Part shown: positions 47,201-58,533 of the stretch, piece by piece
Numbering within the stretch: the stretch's first letter is position 1
Layout: every line of letters begins with the position of its first letter
Source: Stentor roeselii
Lineage: Eukaryota > Ciliophora > Heterotrichea > Heterotrichida > Stentoridae
Assembly (NCBI GenBank): GCA_006503475.1
Contig: RSEH01000077.1
Span: 62,001-126,000, forward strand
Length of the DNA stretch: 64,000 nucleotides
Reading direction: 5' to 3'
Program-made: the position numbers and the translations under genes
The notes under the pieces: generated by a model
The model's database searches: none
Seen by the model: only the letters and a program-made list of their open reading frames with translations
Told to the model about the DNA's origin: nothing

Positions 47201-47605
47201 AAATTTTCCTCAAGATTCGATAAAAGAACAGAAAATTTTTTCCATTCAACAAATTTTATCATATCAATCAAAGTGGCAGTTTCGAGGCTTGTTGACGGGA
47301 AAATGAAGAACCGATTAGATGAGTACTGAAAGTCTGGAGTTTTTGTCAGTGTAAGATAAGGAATTTTGAAATAATTTGAGATTGAATCAAGAATTGGGAA
47401 AAGACTTGAGTCTAGTGAGATATCGAGGATGAAAGATGGAAAATCTATAGAGGAGAAATCGAATATGTCTGAACTGCTTGTGAGGAAGAGAGAGGAGGTA
47501 TAGTTCAAGCTTGACTTTAATCCTGATGGTGTTTTCGGACTGTGAACAAGAAGAGTTGATTTTGGTGAATCTGCAAGACAATACAGAAAATATGAAAAAA
47601 AACAT
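44251..47605 (-). pseudogene. Receptor-like gene: periplasmic-binding-type ligand domain plus seven-pass membrane region; interrupted
   Basis: Two long open frames (47508-45202 and 45201-44251) are the same frame divided by one TAA at 45202-45204. The first 680 codons look like a type I periplasmic-binding / ANF-receptor ligand domain, with two lobes (SSLELCVRLLKLRKLDQYG; GGLGQSYINSLILYKVLNW). Then come about seven hydrophobic segments spread across the TAA, and a short cytosolic tail. This is the plan of GABA-B-like family C receptors. A signal-peptide-like start (ATG at 47605, MFFFIFS) is out of frame by one base within a run of eight T. No 15-nt intron fits either break. So it is a recent pseudogene, or the assembly has errors here, or UAA is read through. 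Confidence 0.7.
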
Positions 47606-50600
47606 TATATGAAATTTTGTATTGTAAGAAAAAATTTAGACTTCATTGATTGAAACATTTATCGAGAAAATAGTTAGGATTGGGTAGAAGGGAAATAATA
47701 AATTTTTTTTAGTATCTCCTTAGGTTATCGTTTAAATTTTATCAAACTTTACAAAAATACCGATTTCCCTGAGACTAAGGAGAAGTTCAAAGATTTATCA
47801 AGATTATCTTTATTACTTGAGGCAAGTAAAGATATAAGAAAAGTAATATAAGGCTACATGGTATCAAAAATGATTTTTTCCTAATTTTCAAAACTTCTAG
47901 AAATTTACTTGCGGAAAATATTTTGACATAAACTGTACTTTGGGTATATTTTCTTATCAAAGAAATATGACAAAATTCAAATAAACCTTTTTTAAACTTC
48001 TTTTTATTCTATTATACCTGAAATTTCTTTGAGGTTTTATTCAAGATAAAGTGAGGTAGTCTTGAAATGATAATTTTATTTACTGATGTTTACAATACTC
48101 AAAATTTTAGGCCAAGCTGAAATGAACTCATAATATTGAGAGCAGATACTTCTTAGTTATGTAGAATATTCACATGTAATAGATAATTGGGTCAATTAGG
48201 GATTAATTTAGGCTATTATTTGATATTTTTATTTCCTGAAATCACAATCTTTCATCGATATTAGTTTAGAACTTATAAGAAGGATTTATATTCACATTAG
48301 ATAATCATACATAGTCTTTGAATAAAGGATTTTATCTCAAATTCTGTAGCACTTCCTCTCAACAAATACTCTCTCAGTAAATACTTAAGATAATTTAAAG
48401 AAGAGTTTATTGATTTCTAAATAGATAAGATAATTATTCTAAGATATACAGCTACTGCATATCAATTACTATTCTATTTAATTATCTAAAACAAAAAGAA
48501 TTAATCTCAAGAACTCTTCATGATACTCAAATAATGGAATTGGAATTAAATAAAAAATAGATAAGAAAAATATTGATTCTCATACAAAGATTAATAATAA
48601 AAACTTACAGACAGATTGATAACTTAAAAATTAACCATGATTATGTCTTCGAAAAACTAAGATTAAAAATGAGATTTTATAAAGTCCACAAAAAGATATC
48701 TACACTAATTTTAAAATTGATTAAATTATTTTTCGAAGGGAAGATTAAATTATATTGGCAATAAGTTCGATTATTATCAATTAATAATTATATAAAAACT
48801 TGTTTCAATAAATTTTAGTAAATCATTTATGCAGTATTAAATCAATTGTTTATAGTAAACGAAGCCAGGCTTAGAATTATGATAATTAGAAACATATATT
48901 TCGGTAAATTTTAGGAAAAGCAGCTAAAAATTCTCAGTTACTGTTGTGCAAAGTAAATAATCATTCACATCTTCTAAGATAAAACATAAATAAACTTTAT
49001 CAAACTATTTTAACGACTTTCATTTTTCAGCAATCAACTAATGAGCGAAATCAAACTCTTGATGTGAAAAATATTCAATTAATAATTGAATTAAATAAAT
49101 TAGGTGGATGAAAATAAATACCAATGATTAGAAAGAGTATCAATACTAGATGAGTTGAACAGACCATTGAAAAAAAAAATTTGATTTCTTTTTTTTTTTC
49201 AAGTCAATAAAAAGTTCACAAACACAAAGTGAAATATAAAAAACATTTTTATCTTAATCGATTATTGAATGTTTTGTTGAAAACCTATTTAAGATTAATT
49301 CATATTTAAATGATGTTTCGATTGAAAACCAATCATGAATTTATGATAAAATTTTATAGAAATTACACTATACAATCAGAAATCACTTAGAATAAATAAA
49401 TAAATATTGGAGAAAAATATGAAAAAATATTAATCATATTTAATTGAGTTAATTAAGAGGATATAACCGAAGGAAAAATTATGAGAATTGTTAGATGCTT
49501 TTGTTTTGAGGCCAATAAGTTATTTAATTGAAAATGTTAGATTATTCATAAGTAATTATCATAAACTGATTGCTTTTAACTAACAGTAGTTTCGCATCTT
49601 CAAAGATAATTATACTTGAAAGAAGTTTATATTTTATGATGAATTATTCAGTCAACTAATCCACTGCATATTCTAAATGATCCGATTTAATTATCTTCTT
49701 ATCAAGTAATATTAACTCCTGAATAATTCAAACCAGCTCATTTCCCTTGAAATATTAATTCTATACTCAAACTCATTATAATTCAATGTTCTGTATATGA
49801 TCTGGCCTTTAAATATTAAGATAAGACTATACTTGAATTTATCAAATAATAAATTCAGTAGGTTTTTAGGAATAAATCTAATGAGATAGACTGAATTTGT
49901 GAAACTATTGCAAAATCGTGTAAAATCCTCCGACAAGAGCTAAAATAGAGTGCTTTAGTATAGATACTGTTCTATATATTAAGAATAAAATAGTGAATGA
50001 ATATATGAGCATTTCTAATTTTTTAGAAGAATCATTACTGAAATTTATTTCGGTAAAATAAAACTAAATCCGAAAGAGTAAAGAGTAAATAAGTAGAATC
50101 TGCCAGGTTGATAAAGCCTTTTGCACTAATTTTGACATGATGGAAATGATAATAACTGAAACAGATTCAATTAAAATATACTTTCAAATACTCAGTTAAC
50201 TTCAGACGATATATCTAAGCTTAATTTTTGGAAAGATGTATAAGATGAAATCAGAGATAAATAAGAAGTGGTTTATTATAGGTTATTTTTATATGAGAAA
50301 CAAAGATTTGTTTTTAGTTTATACTGTTGAATTTTATCGATAATATTTCTTGAATCACTTTAACATATTATAGCTTTTCTGCCAAAAATTGATTATTAAA
50401 TAATAATCCGGTATTCAATCAAAACAAAGATTTTGCAGATAAAATATAAAATCACGAATAGTTTACAGTATGAAATGATTTAATATATTTTCTCAAATAA
50501 TCTGAGAATTAGATACATCTTAATTTTAAAATGAATATAATTTAAAGTTTAAGATATAAAACTTTATTGAGAAAGGTTGTAATATCAAATCAACTGATCA

Positions 50601-50721
50601 CAGAATAGAGACAAATAATAAAATCTAATTATTCAATAAGACCTAATCATAAAAAATATAGGAGCCATTTCACTATTCTTCAGAATCCTTTTTTATATAG
50701 AATTAGTAATAAAATATAGCA
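47606..50721. other. 3.1-kb gene desert
   Basis: Very AT-rich throughout, with frequent stops on both strands. Short frames at 48573-48764 and 49712-49936 look random in composition. A long A-run/T-run inverted repeat lies near 49167-49203. I see no gene, tRNA or mobile element. It is the largest gap in the window and might hold an origin, a matrix-attachment-like region, or a decayed gene. Confidence 0.55.
49167..49203. repeat. A-run/T-run inverted repeat (hairpin)
   Basis: TTGAAAAAAAAAA followed by TTTGATTTC and TTTTTTTTTTTCAA can form a stem of about 12 bp. It may be incidental in AT-rich DNA. Confidence 0.5.
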
Positions 50722-52320
50722 ATGGGAAGTAGGTGTATAAGAACAGAAAACTCTAAACCTTGTAAGTTAAGTGATTTATCAACACCAGTCAAATCTAGAG
50801 CTCAAGATGACAATTTCCATGAAAGAATAAGCAACCCATCATCAATTGACCAAGCAAAGTTCAGATTTAGTCTCGACATTAATGACATAAGAGGTAGCCA
50901 ATTAAGGTTATTACATTCCAAAAGTGCAAAACTAGCCGATTTCGATAAAATCCTTCAAAAAAAAGTGATAATAATAGGTCAATCAGGTCACGGAAAGTCT
51001 ACATTTATCAATGCAATGATAAACTATTCCTTTTCCAAGACTCCAAACGATTTCTATTATATAGAAGACACTGAGAAAAACACTAAAAACTTTAACTCAT
51101 TCGAGGCTCATGATAACGAAACTCTTGAAGCGATTCTAAATGGTGAGGGTGTTACTCGAGACTGTAAAATATATAAATGCAAAGATAACATTGAAATAAT
51201 CGACACTCCTGGAGTTTCTGATAAGGATGGCTTCGACACTGACAACAAAATCATTGAAAAAATCTTAGAATTCGCTCAGAAACAAAATGAACTGGCTGGG
51301 ATTATTTATGTCATCAACTCAACGACTTGCAGAAAAGATCCGGCTATCACTAATTCTTTAAATCGACTTTCAGCTGTGATACCGAGTGATTATCTTAACT
51401 CGGTACTTGTTGTTTATACTTTTTCACCGAAACGGAAAAAGAAATTTAAAACTGAATGGTTACCTGTAAAGCCTGATGGAGAGTATTATTTTGATTTGGA
51501 TGTTTTTGATTTTTCACAAGATGAGATTTCTGAAATGGAAAATAAAGTTGAGAAGAGTTGGAATAGGGTTAAGGGTGAATTAAAAGAAATCTTTACAAAA
51601 ATATCGATATTGGCTAATAAAAATGTGGATCAATATCGTCTTTTGTATAAAGTTCATAATAAAAATAAAAAGGCTTTTGCTAAACTTAAAGCTAATATTC
51701 GAAATCTGATATTGATTGAAAAAGTTGTAATTAAGTCTCTTAAGTTTGAACAATGCTCTGATGAAAAAATGATCAAACAAATAAATTATATAAAAAAAAC
51801 ATACTACAGCACAATATGCACCATCTGTCAAAAGGTATGCCATAAGGATTGCAATATCGAATTCAATCAAGAAATAGGAAATAAACACTTCTTAAACTGC
51901 CAGAGTATTACAGATGATGGTGATTGTATTAAATGTGGCTGTATAGTTGACACTCATTTTCATTCATACGAAATTCCAAAAAAAAAGAAGAGAAAAGTAA
52001 TATATATAATCACCGAGTTACTCAGAGAGAAAGTAAATGAAGAAGATACTAATACTTACAAAATGATTTTATTAAAAACTCAAGAGATTCAAAATGAGAT
52101 TAATGAAAAAATGACCGATTCAATTAATTATTTAAGAGAATCAGCTATAATGATTAAGAGAGTTTCTCCTTACTTTAATCTGAGAGAAGTGATTAATATC
52201 GAAATCGATTCGATAAAAAAACAAATGAAAAATAGTCAATCAGGAATTAATAATACTTCATATGCTGATAAGTGGAAGGAAATCCTTATCGATATCAGAG
52301 ATGAGTTAGAAAATATTTAG
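50722..52320 (+). CDS. AIG1/GIMAP-like P-loop GTPase with a Cys/His cluster, probably N-myristoylated
   Basis: 532 aa. The G domain has the P-loop GQSGHGKST at about residues 92-100 and the G3 motif DTPGVSD, with a hydrophobic strand IIYVINSTT after it; a clear G4 motif (T/NKxD) is not seen. A Cys/His-rich stretch at about 370-415 (CTICQKVCHKDC ... CIKCGC ... HFH) could bind zinc, followed by charged helices. The start MGSRCI has Gly2 and Cys5, fitting N-myristoylation and palmitoylation (inference). Similar G proteins with a Cys cluster are widespread and poorly studied in protists. Likely membrane-associated. Confidence 0.75.
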   Translation: MGSRCIRTENSKPCKLSDLSTPVKSRAQDDNFHERISNPSSIDQAKFRFSLDINDIRGSQLRLLHSKSAKLADFDKILQKKVIIIGQSGHGKSTFINAMINYSFSKTPNDFYYIEDTEKNTKNFNSFEAHDNETLEAILNGEGVTRDCKIYKCKDNIEIIDTPGVSDKDGFDTDNKIIEKILEFAQKQNELAGIIYVINSTTCRKDPAITNSLNRLSAVIPSDYLNSVLVVYTFSPKRKKKFKTEWLPVKPDGEYYFDLDVFDFSQDEISEMENKVEKSWNRVKGELKEIFTKISILANKNVDQYRLLYKVHNKNKKAFAKLKANIRNLILIEKVVIKSLKFEQCSDEKMIKQINYIKKTYYSTICTICQKVCHKDCNIEFNQEIGNKHFLNCQSITDDGDCIKCGCIVDTHFHSYEIPKKKKRKVIYIITELLREKVNEEDTNTYKMILLKTQEIQNEINEKMTDSINYLRESAIMIKRVSPYFNLREVINIEIDSIKKQMKNSQSGINNTSYADKWKEILIDIRDELENI

Positions 52321-52574
52321 AGGTTATAGGGTAATAGAATTTTTGTTTAGATTAGTCAGTTGATATTAATTTACAATTTAAACATAATATTGATTCATCA
52401 TCTACTAAGGCAGGATTAATTCCTACTATTTCAACACACTAATAATTATTAAAAATTGCTTCATTGTTAAAAAAATGCAATTCAACCTTAATTTACCATA
52501 ACCTTCAACTCTTCATACCCTAACCAATTAATTAACATTCCTCCTAAACCAAAATTTCCATCTCCATCAAATCC

Positions 52575-53555
52575 CTACAAATGTTTATAACTTTCCCTAG
52601 AAATTCTGATATGATGATCCTCAACATCAACCACATCATAATCAGGAATTAAATTAACATAAATAGGCATTTGAATATCAGGTTCCTCTTGTATAAAAGT
52701 GCCATACTCCAGACTAACCTGTAAAGAATAAGTGCACTGCAAGATTTTTCCTAAAGTAGTTTGACAAACCGCCATATCAAAATCTTTATGCTTCAAAGGA
52801 AACTTCATGATACACCTAAACTCATCATATCGTCCATTGACCGTCTTATGTTTAATCTCCTCATTGCTCTGATTAGCAAAAACGCATTTCCTAAAGAAAT
52901 GAACTTGCCCTTCATTTGACTTAAGTCTGCAAACAAACCACAAAATGCATTCAACACTATTAATATCAACTCTCGCTTGAGAATTATTAACAGATACTAG
53001 AATTTCCAGTTCTTCATTAGTATTAAAACACCCTTTGTTCAAATTAATAGTAATATCACAAAACCCTCTTTGAATACAACTGCAAGTCATTACCGGTGTC
53101 TGAAATTCAGTCACAAGTGGAGACATCATCATAAGTCCTTGAATTACCCAAATCTTTGCTTTTTTTTTCAAGAGTTTTGACTTGGAAGTGTCTGCAAGAA
53201 CTACTTTCAGGTAGTACTCGATTGAAGCCCTCGCCTTCGTCGTGTTTAGTTCGAAGCTTCCGGCAAGGTCGAGAGGTGTTTCGAAGGAAAAGGGAAAATG
53301 ATGCTCGCCTGGCGGAAGATTGTTGAATTCGGCAAGATCTGCTCCGAATTTTTTTGTCGTCCAGTTGCCGAGGTACTCTTTGTGGTACTTTCCTGACCTG
53401 GATTGTTTTTTAAAGAAAGTTTTTTCTTTTCCTCGGAATAGAAGAATAAGTTTCGATGAACTTATAGGGTCGAGAAGATGTAGAAACACTTTTCCTGTGA
53501 TTTCATTGCCAGAGATGATTGTTGTAGAGTTAAGAATCAACTCGATATAGTCCAT
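52575..53555 (-). CDS. Arrestin-domain (alpha-arrestin-like) protein
   Basis: 326 aa, start ACATAAATGG. The N-terminal arrestin sandwich begins with YIELILNSTTIISGNEITGKVFLHL and SSKLILLFRGKEKT, and contains LPPGEHHFPFSFETP, the usual conserved alpha-arrestin block. The C-terminal sandwich covers about 170-310 (GCFNTNEELEILVSVNN). Alpha-arrestins act as adaptors that bring ubiquitin ligases to membrane proteins. No PPxY motif is visible in the tail, so the partner may differ. It lies 25 bp downstream of another minus-strand gene. Confidence 0.85.
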   Translation of the reverse strand: MDYIELILNSTTIISGNEITGKVFLHLLDPISSSKLILLFRGKEKTFFKKQSRSGKYHKEYLGNWTTKKFGADLAEFNNLPPGEHHFPFSFETPLDLAGSFELNTTKARASIEYYLKVVLADTSKSKLLKKKAKIWVIQGLMMMSPLVTEFQTPVMTCSCIQRGFCDITINLNKGCFNTNEELEILVSVNNSQARVDINSVECILWFVCRLKSNEGQVHFFRKCVFANQSNEEIKHKTVNGRYDEFRCIMKFPLKHKDFDMAVCQTTLGKILQCTYSLQVSLEYGTFIQEEPDIQMPIYVNLIPDYDVVDVEDHHIRISRESYKHL

Positions 53556-53580
53556 TTATGTTAGTCTAACAGCTTATTTG

Positions 53581-53883
53581 TTATTTTTGACTGTTTTCCA
53601 AGATTATGCTATTGTTTAATGAAGCGTCCATGTCCGAAAGAGAGGCATTGAGTCCTCCACAGTTAGAAGTCTTCGAACGCACCCGGATGTACTTTAATCT
53701 GATGTACTCCTTTCGCTCTGGCATTAACAGTGCGTCCGCGGTCGTTTTAGGCATGCTTCCAGTTTCAGGGATTTTCACTGAAGTTGATTCTTCTTCTTTT
53801 ACTTCTGGTTTCGCTTTGATTTCTTCAGGTGGCTCTTCTTTCGCTTTGAAACATTGAAAACATATCCAGAATATTTTGTTCAT
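53581..53883 (-). CDS. Small protein of unknown function
   Basis: 100 aa. Short hydrophobic N-terminus with cysteines (MNKIFWICFQCFKA), then an acidic Glu/Lys/Pro-rich stretch, then a basic half with Arg-Ser-rich and Asn/Ser-rich sequence. The ATG is in a normal context (ACTCAAATGA) and the following arrestin gene starts 25 bp later on the same strand. Probably real because of the regular spacing, but it has no recognisable domain. Confidence 0.5.
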   Translation of the reverse strand: MNKIFWICFQCFKAKEEPPEEIKAKPEVKEEESTSVKIPETGSMPKTTADALLMPERKEYIRLKYIRVRSKTSNCGGLNASLSDMDASLNNSIILENSQK

Positions 53884-54145
53884 TTGAGTTTATGATTTAG
53901 CATATTGAATGAAGAAGGTAAGCTTACTGTTGGAAGATGGAAAATTTGAATATTTGAGGATTTTAATTAATGATTTTTAATATTTCTATGATCTTGAGAA
54001 TTTCATTAGAGGATTTTTTGAATAAAGTATTTTTTCATTTAGAGAAATTCTGGGTGAGAGAGTTTTAATGAAAAGTATAAAAAGTCAGAAGATTCATTAA
54101 AAGTAAAGAAAGACTGAGTAAAGTCAATTGATATGGTCAATATAA

Positions 54146-55615
54146 ATGCAAGATCTACCAGGGCCAAAAGATGACTATCTTGAAATCCTCATCTGTTTGA
54201 TACTAGTTGGATTGTTTATGCTTCTTACCGTCTACCTTCCAAAATGGAAAGTAATCCTTATATAGATCACCCTCGTTCATGAGTCAGGGATTGTACTTAT
54301 CCTCGGCATGGTCATCGGATACTTAATTCATCAAACTCTAGGAAAAGTATCAAAATTTGACGAGTCAATCTTTTTCCACTTCATGCTTCCACTGATTGTT
54401 TTCGGGGCAGGATACAACTTGAAAAGAAAAAGATTTTTCAGGAACATTGGAACGATCATCATGCTTGGTGTGGGAGGCACGATCATTTCGTTCTTAGTCA
54501 TCGGAATCTTTAGTTTTTACTGGAGCCAGTGGGGGTATTTCTATGATCTTCAAGGAAAGCAGGCTAAAATCACTTTGCAAGAAGGACTCATGATTGGAGC
54601 AACCCTCTCAGCAACAGACGTTGTTTGTACTTTAGCTCTTGTTAAAGAACAATCAACTCCGAGACTTCACTCAATACTCTTTGGTGAGTCGACTAGTAAT
54701 GATGCAGTCGCTATTATACTTTTGGCTACTCTTCAAAAAGTTAAAATTTCTGAGTTTTCATTAGAAACAACTTTTGAAATTATTGGAGAGTTTTTTTATA
54801 TCTGCCTGAGCTCGATATTAGTCGGAGTCTTGTTCGGAGTGATCGGAACTTTACTAGTAAAACACTTTCGAGGACTTCAAAACTGGCCAAGTCGTCAAAC
54901 CTCAGTTTTGCTTTATGTTGCTTGGTTTGGTTATATTTTTTCTGAGTTGTTTGAAATATCTGGAGTTATCAGTATCCTTGCATCGGCAATTGTCATAGGA
55001 AACTACTCTTTCGATAACCTTAGTGAGGACTCACAGATATTGACCCATAATTTTTACCATTTTGTTAGTGAAGCTGCAGAGTCATTGGTTTTTGCTTACC
55101 TGGGTCTTACTTCTTACAGTTATCACTTGTTTTCTATTCCTTTTACCTTCTTAGCTTTGATGTTCTTGTCGACACTTGTTGCAAGGTTAATAGGAACGTT
55201 TGTTTTGAGTTATGTGGTTCAGGTTGTCACGTGTAAGAGGCATTGCTTGGGATTTAAAAATCTATCGATGATTTGTATTGGAGGGATTGTTAGAGGAGGG
55301 ATTTCTTTTGCACTGGCTTTAACTTTCGTTGGAGATAATTCAGAAGTTCTTCAAGCTTTGATCCTAGCTTTTGTAATGGTTGGAACAATAGTTTGTGGTA
55401 CAGTTCTCCCTCTTTGGGTAAAACTTATGAATGTCCAAGAAAGTGGCAGTGTGGTAGGACCAGAAGGTACTGAAGAGAACTCGAACCCCGTGATCAGATT
55501 CTGGACTATGGTCAATTCTAGATGGCTTAGAAAATGGCTGGTGATTAAAGAAAAGTCAGACCCAGACATCAATTTCGAATCTACTCCTGAAATCGACAGA
55601 ACAAGATTAGAATGA
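54146..55615 (+). CDS. Na+/H+ exchanger (NHE/CPA1 family), one 15-nt intron
   Basis: Exchanges Na+ for H+ across a membrane. The ATG at 54146 (TATAAATGC) and 35 codons are joined through the intron at 54251-54265 to ITLVHESGIVLILGMVIGYL, the family's first conserved helix. Total 484 aa with about 11 hydrophobic segments. The signature FGESTSNDAVAIILL carries the ion-site Asn-Asp pair in helix 5. A short soluble tail ends it, so it is like endosomal or plasma-membrane NHE of the short type. It ends in TGA, and with UGA as sense it would extend seven codons to a TAA. Confidence 0.93.
54251..54265 (+). other. 15-nt spliceosomal intron in the Na+/H+ exchanger gene
   Basis: gtaatccttatatag: GTAA start, A at position 10, TAG end. 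Removal restores the VHESG-containing first conserved helix. Confidence 0.92.
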
Positions 55616-55951
55616 TACCAGACCCACTCACGTAGTTAACCGTAGTTAGAATCTCGAATAATAGCTTGCTTCTACCCTCTAAATCCCGTGATTCCAAGCG
55701 AAGGAATTTTATTGAGATCTAATATCTTTATTATCATTAAACAGAATATCACGAAATTCCATCAAAACATTTTCCAAAATTTTTTCAACAACAATTCATT
55801 CTTCCAAAAAATTCCTCCTTCAAATTAAACCAACCCTAAAATTTTTTCAGCAAAGCCCCAAAAAATTCTTTTAAAAATATCTCATCTAAAGAACCCTCTC
55901 AATACAAATAACTAACTTTTAAACCTCTATCCACGAAATTAATTCAAAATA
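55616..55951. other. Intergenic leader region
   Basis: 336 bp; the second half is C/A-rich and G-poor (CAAACCAACCCTAAAA-like) up to the ATG. No gene seen. Confidence 0.5.
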
Positions 55952-57007
55952 ATGAGCCGGTCAAAGCAGGAACTATCAAGTCCCGGAGCACCTACCACCT
56001 CAGGAGCCTACACCCCTGAAGAAGACCATCGCCCGTTGAACTTCTTAAGATTATTCTCAGCTTTGATACGTTTAAAGAATTCTGAGCTGCCAAAGGGAAT
56101 AAAAGTTGAACAGTCACTTGATGGAGGCAGCGAAGTTTATCTTAAAGAAGCTGAAAACTTTCCTAATGTCCCCAGGTCTCCTTCTGTTCATCCTAGTCCT
56201 GCTAATGGAGGACCTTTGACGATTGAATCGATTGACTTGTTGATACAAAGGTTGAAAATACTTGCTGAAAGTCAAGGAGACCCTTTGACTCCTGGAACTC
56301 CTCCTCATAACTTGCAGGTCTCGCTTGATAATTGCACTTTGTTTTATATTCCTCCTGAACATATTGACCGCGTTGAGAATGTCGAGCCTTCGACGTCTCT
56401 TGAAGGCCAGACACCAAACGAGCTGTATTATAACTTAACCAGCCCAAGTACCTTAAAGTTCATATCAAGAGCCCTAGTTCGAAGATCCGACACTCCAAGC
56501 CGTGGCGAGTCTGAAATCCTAGAAAAGCCGATAATAATCCTTCAACCCAAGCGAGGTCTAAGTAAAAAAAGTACTGACAGTCCCGTTATCGGAGACATAT
56601 CCCGACCAGACCTTGCAGATCTTCTGAAACGAAAACTCGAAGAACTAAAAATTGAAGGCGATGTTCGACAAGCCATCGATGACGAAAACGTTCAAATCAT
56701 TACCCTGGGATGCAGTCCTTGTTCAAATTCAGGTTCAATGTCAAGTAAAGAAAATTCAACTCCAGTCTTAAGCAGGTCGGACTATCCCAACTTGTCTTCG
56801 CCTAAGACAAATTCTCGATTAATTAAAAAACTTCATGCTGTTCAAGAGGACTTTGAAGGGGAAGATGAAGGAATTCTGGACTTAGGAGCGAGAGTTGTTT
56901 TTAATGTTCCTCAGGAAAATCAGGTGTTTGTTGGAAAGGAAAGATTAGATGATTTTCAAGAGGATGCTCGAGAGCATATTGTGAGGAGGAGGTCGAAAAG
57001 CTTTTAA
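55952..57007 (+). CDS. Serine/proline-rich protein of unknown function
   Basis: 351 aa, start AAAATAATGA. Low-complexity: Ser, Pro, Thr, Glu-rich with many SP/TP sites (RSPSVHPSP, PLTPGTPP, SSPKT), so a likely phosphorylation target. Short helical parts (SIDLLIQRLKILAES, DLADLLKRKLEELKI) lie between disordered parts. The C-terminus is basic, RRRSKSF. No family recognised; a regulatory or scaffolding protein is a guess. Confidence 0.65.
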   Translation: MSRSKQELSSPGAPTTSGAYTPEEDHRPLNFLRLFSALIRLKNSELPKGIKVEQSLDGGSEVYLKEAENFPNVPRSPSVHPSPANGGPLTIESIDLLIQRLKILAESQGDPLTPGTPPHNLQVSLDNCTLFYIPPEHIDRVENVEPSTSLEGQTPNELYYNLTSPSTLKFISRALVRRSDTPSRGESEILEKPIIILQPKRGLSKKSTDSPVIGDISRPDLADLLKRKLEELKIEGDVRQAIDDENVQIITLGCSPCSNSGSMSSKENSTPVLSRSDYPNLSSPKTNSRLIKKLHAVQEDFEGEDEGILDLGARVVFNVPQENQVFVGKERLDDFQEDAREHIVRRRSKSF

Positions 57008-57209
57008 TTTAAGTATCTGATTCTGTACATACAACTAAATTTTTCTTAAAGTTTTTCGATGTTTAAGAAAATTTTTCATTTTGTTCAGGTTTTTATTGTT
57101 TTCCTATTTCTAATAATTTTGGTATTCTAGCAGTTAACATCAGTTATTTTTAAGATATGGATGTTTTTTTCAATTTTTGTCAAAAGATTTTAGAATTAAT
57201 GATATAATT

Positions 57210-57899
57210 ATGAACTTCTTGAACTTTTGTATCTCTCCATCTTTCCCTCAACCTTTAACCTTACCATGCCTACCTTCCTTCAACCCACCTGAAGTTCTTC
57301 CAAAAGTTCAGAACCTGAACGCAAAAGAAGAATTTTCAAAATTCGCTAAAAACTTCAAGCATCTCTTAAATCCTGCATCAAAATCACAACTTGAAACGAC
57401 TTCTAAAAACTCATCAAAAAAACCCGAAAAATCCTTAAATTTCGATTTTTTTAGTCCTTTCAAGAAATCTTCAGAATTCAAGTTAAAACTAAAGACAAGT
57501 CTTGAAAGTCCTTTATGCAAATGCAAGTACTTCACTTTTAAAGTCTTTCTTGAAAGGACTGGCAATGCTGACCTGCCTGTGAATCAACAGGTTGACTTGG
57601 AAGTCTTGATTTTCAGTCAGGATGGAGTCTTGATCACGAAGAATATGAGAGGACAGGAAATTTTAAAAGGAAACTCGCTTCAAACTATGAACTTTTTCGT
57701 TGCTGAGAATTCGCATGCTGCTTACTTTCGAATTCAGGTCACAGAGGTTTCGAGTCATTTTGTTGGAAAAAGGGTGGATTTGAAGGTTCGGGCGAGAAGC
57801 TCGGAATTTTTGATGAAAATGGGATGGAAAATCAAGAGTCTCTATCTTCGGGGGATTGTCTTTAAGGCTAAGAGAAGAGGGAAAAAAGAAAGTATTTAA
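57210..57899 (+). CDS. Unknown protein with a C-terminal beta domain shared with the 58534 gene
   Basis: 229 aa from the ATG at 57210. The N-terminal 100 residues are Pro/Ser/Lys-rich and disordered-looking. The last 130 residues form a beta-rich domain: FTFKVFLER, VDLEVLIFSQDG, AYFRIQVTEVSSHFVGKRVDLKVRA and LRGIVFKAKRR. The stretch EVSSHF plus a terminal VFKAKR/VVKARK is repeated in the protein at 58534-59262, so they share a domain. A basic end suggests nucleic acid or membrane contact. Family not recognised. Confidence 0.65.
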   Translation: MNFLNFCISPSFPQPLTLPCLPSFNPPEVLPKVQNLNAKEEFSKFAKNFKHLLNPASKSQLETTSKNSSKKPEKSLNFDFFSPFKKSSEFKLKLKTSLESPLCKCKYFTFKVFLERTGNADLPVNQQVDLEVLIFSQDGVLITKNMRGQEILKGNSLQTMNFFVAENSHAAYFRIQVTEVSSHFVGKRVDLKVRARSSEFLMKMGWKIKSLYLRGIVFKAKRRGKKESI

Positions 57900-58533
57900 T
57901 AAGAGAATAGATTTAGAGGATCTTTATGGATATTGACTTTAGAATTGTTAGGGATTTTAGGGCTTTTGGAATAAAGATATTTGAAATGAGGGGGTTTAGT
58001 TATTTTGGGTAGGTTCTAATTCAAAATGATTTTTTTAGGGAAAATTGTTACTTTAAGTAAGATTTGATCTGTTTAGGGAGAAGTAGAATGCTGAAAGTTA
58101 ATCAGTGTGAACAAGAACGAAGATAAATAAACCATAATAAATAAATCTAATAACTGAAATATATTGTAATTAAATTAAGGAGGAATCACTGGGTTTAGAA
58201 AATTTAAATAAAATCATTTGATACAAATAATATTCAAAAAATCTCCCATAATGATAACATAAAATAATCACTTATATAAAAATCATATTTAAATAAACCC
58301 AAGAAAACCTAAATTTCATTATATCATTATAAAATTTCATCAAAAAAATCGTAAAAATTATTCATTCACTCTCAAAATTTCAAATCCAAAAACTCCTAAA
58401 AACTTTCTAAACCCAAACCAACCATCTCCAAAAAATTTAAAATCAAAACCCTCAACCCATCCAAGGCCAAAATTCTAATCTTTTCAAATTCCTATTTTCT
58501 CAAAGTCCTAATTCCAATAATATCCACCAATAA
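57900..58533. other. Intergenic region between two related genes
   Basis: 634 bp; G/T-rich at the left, AT in the middle, C/A-rich leader at the right (CCAAACCAACCATC). No gene seen. Confidence 0.55.

Noticed and set aside
48573-48764. 63-codon ORF in the gene desert
   Set aside because: Composition is that of random AT-rich sequence (Lys/Ile/Leu/Phe only), no homologue recognised, ATG context poor.
49712-49936. 74-codon minus-strand ORF in the gene desert
   Set aside because: Isolated and AT-driven; no family pattern; flanks show no leader composition.
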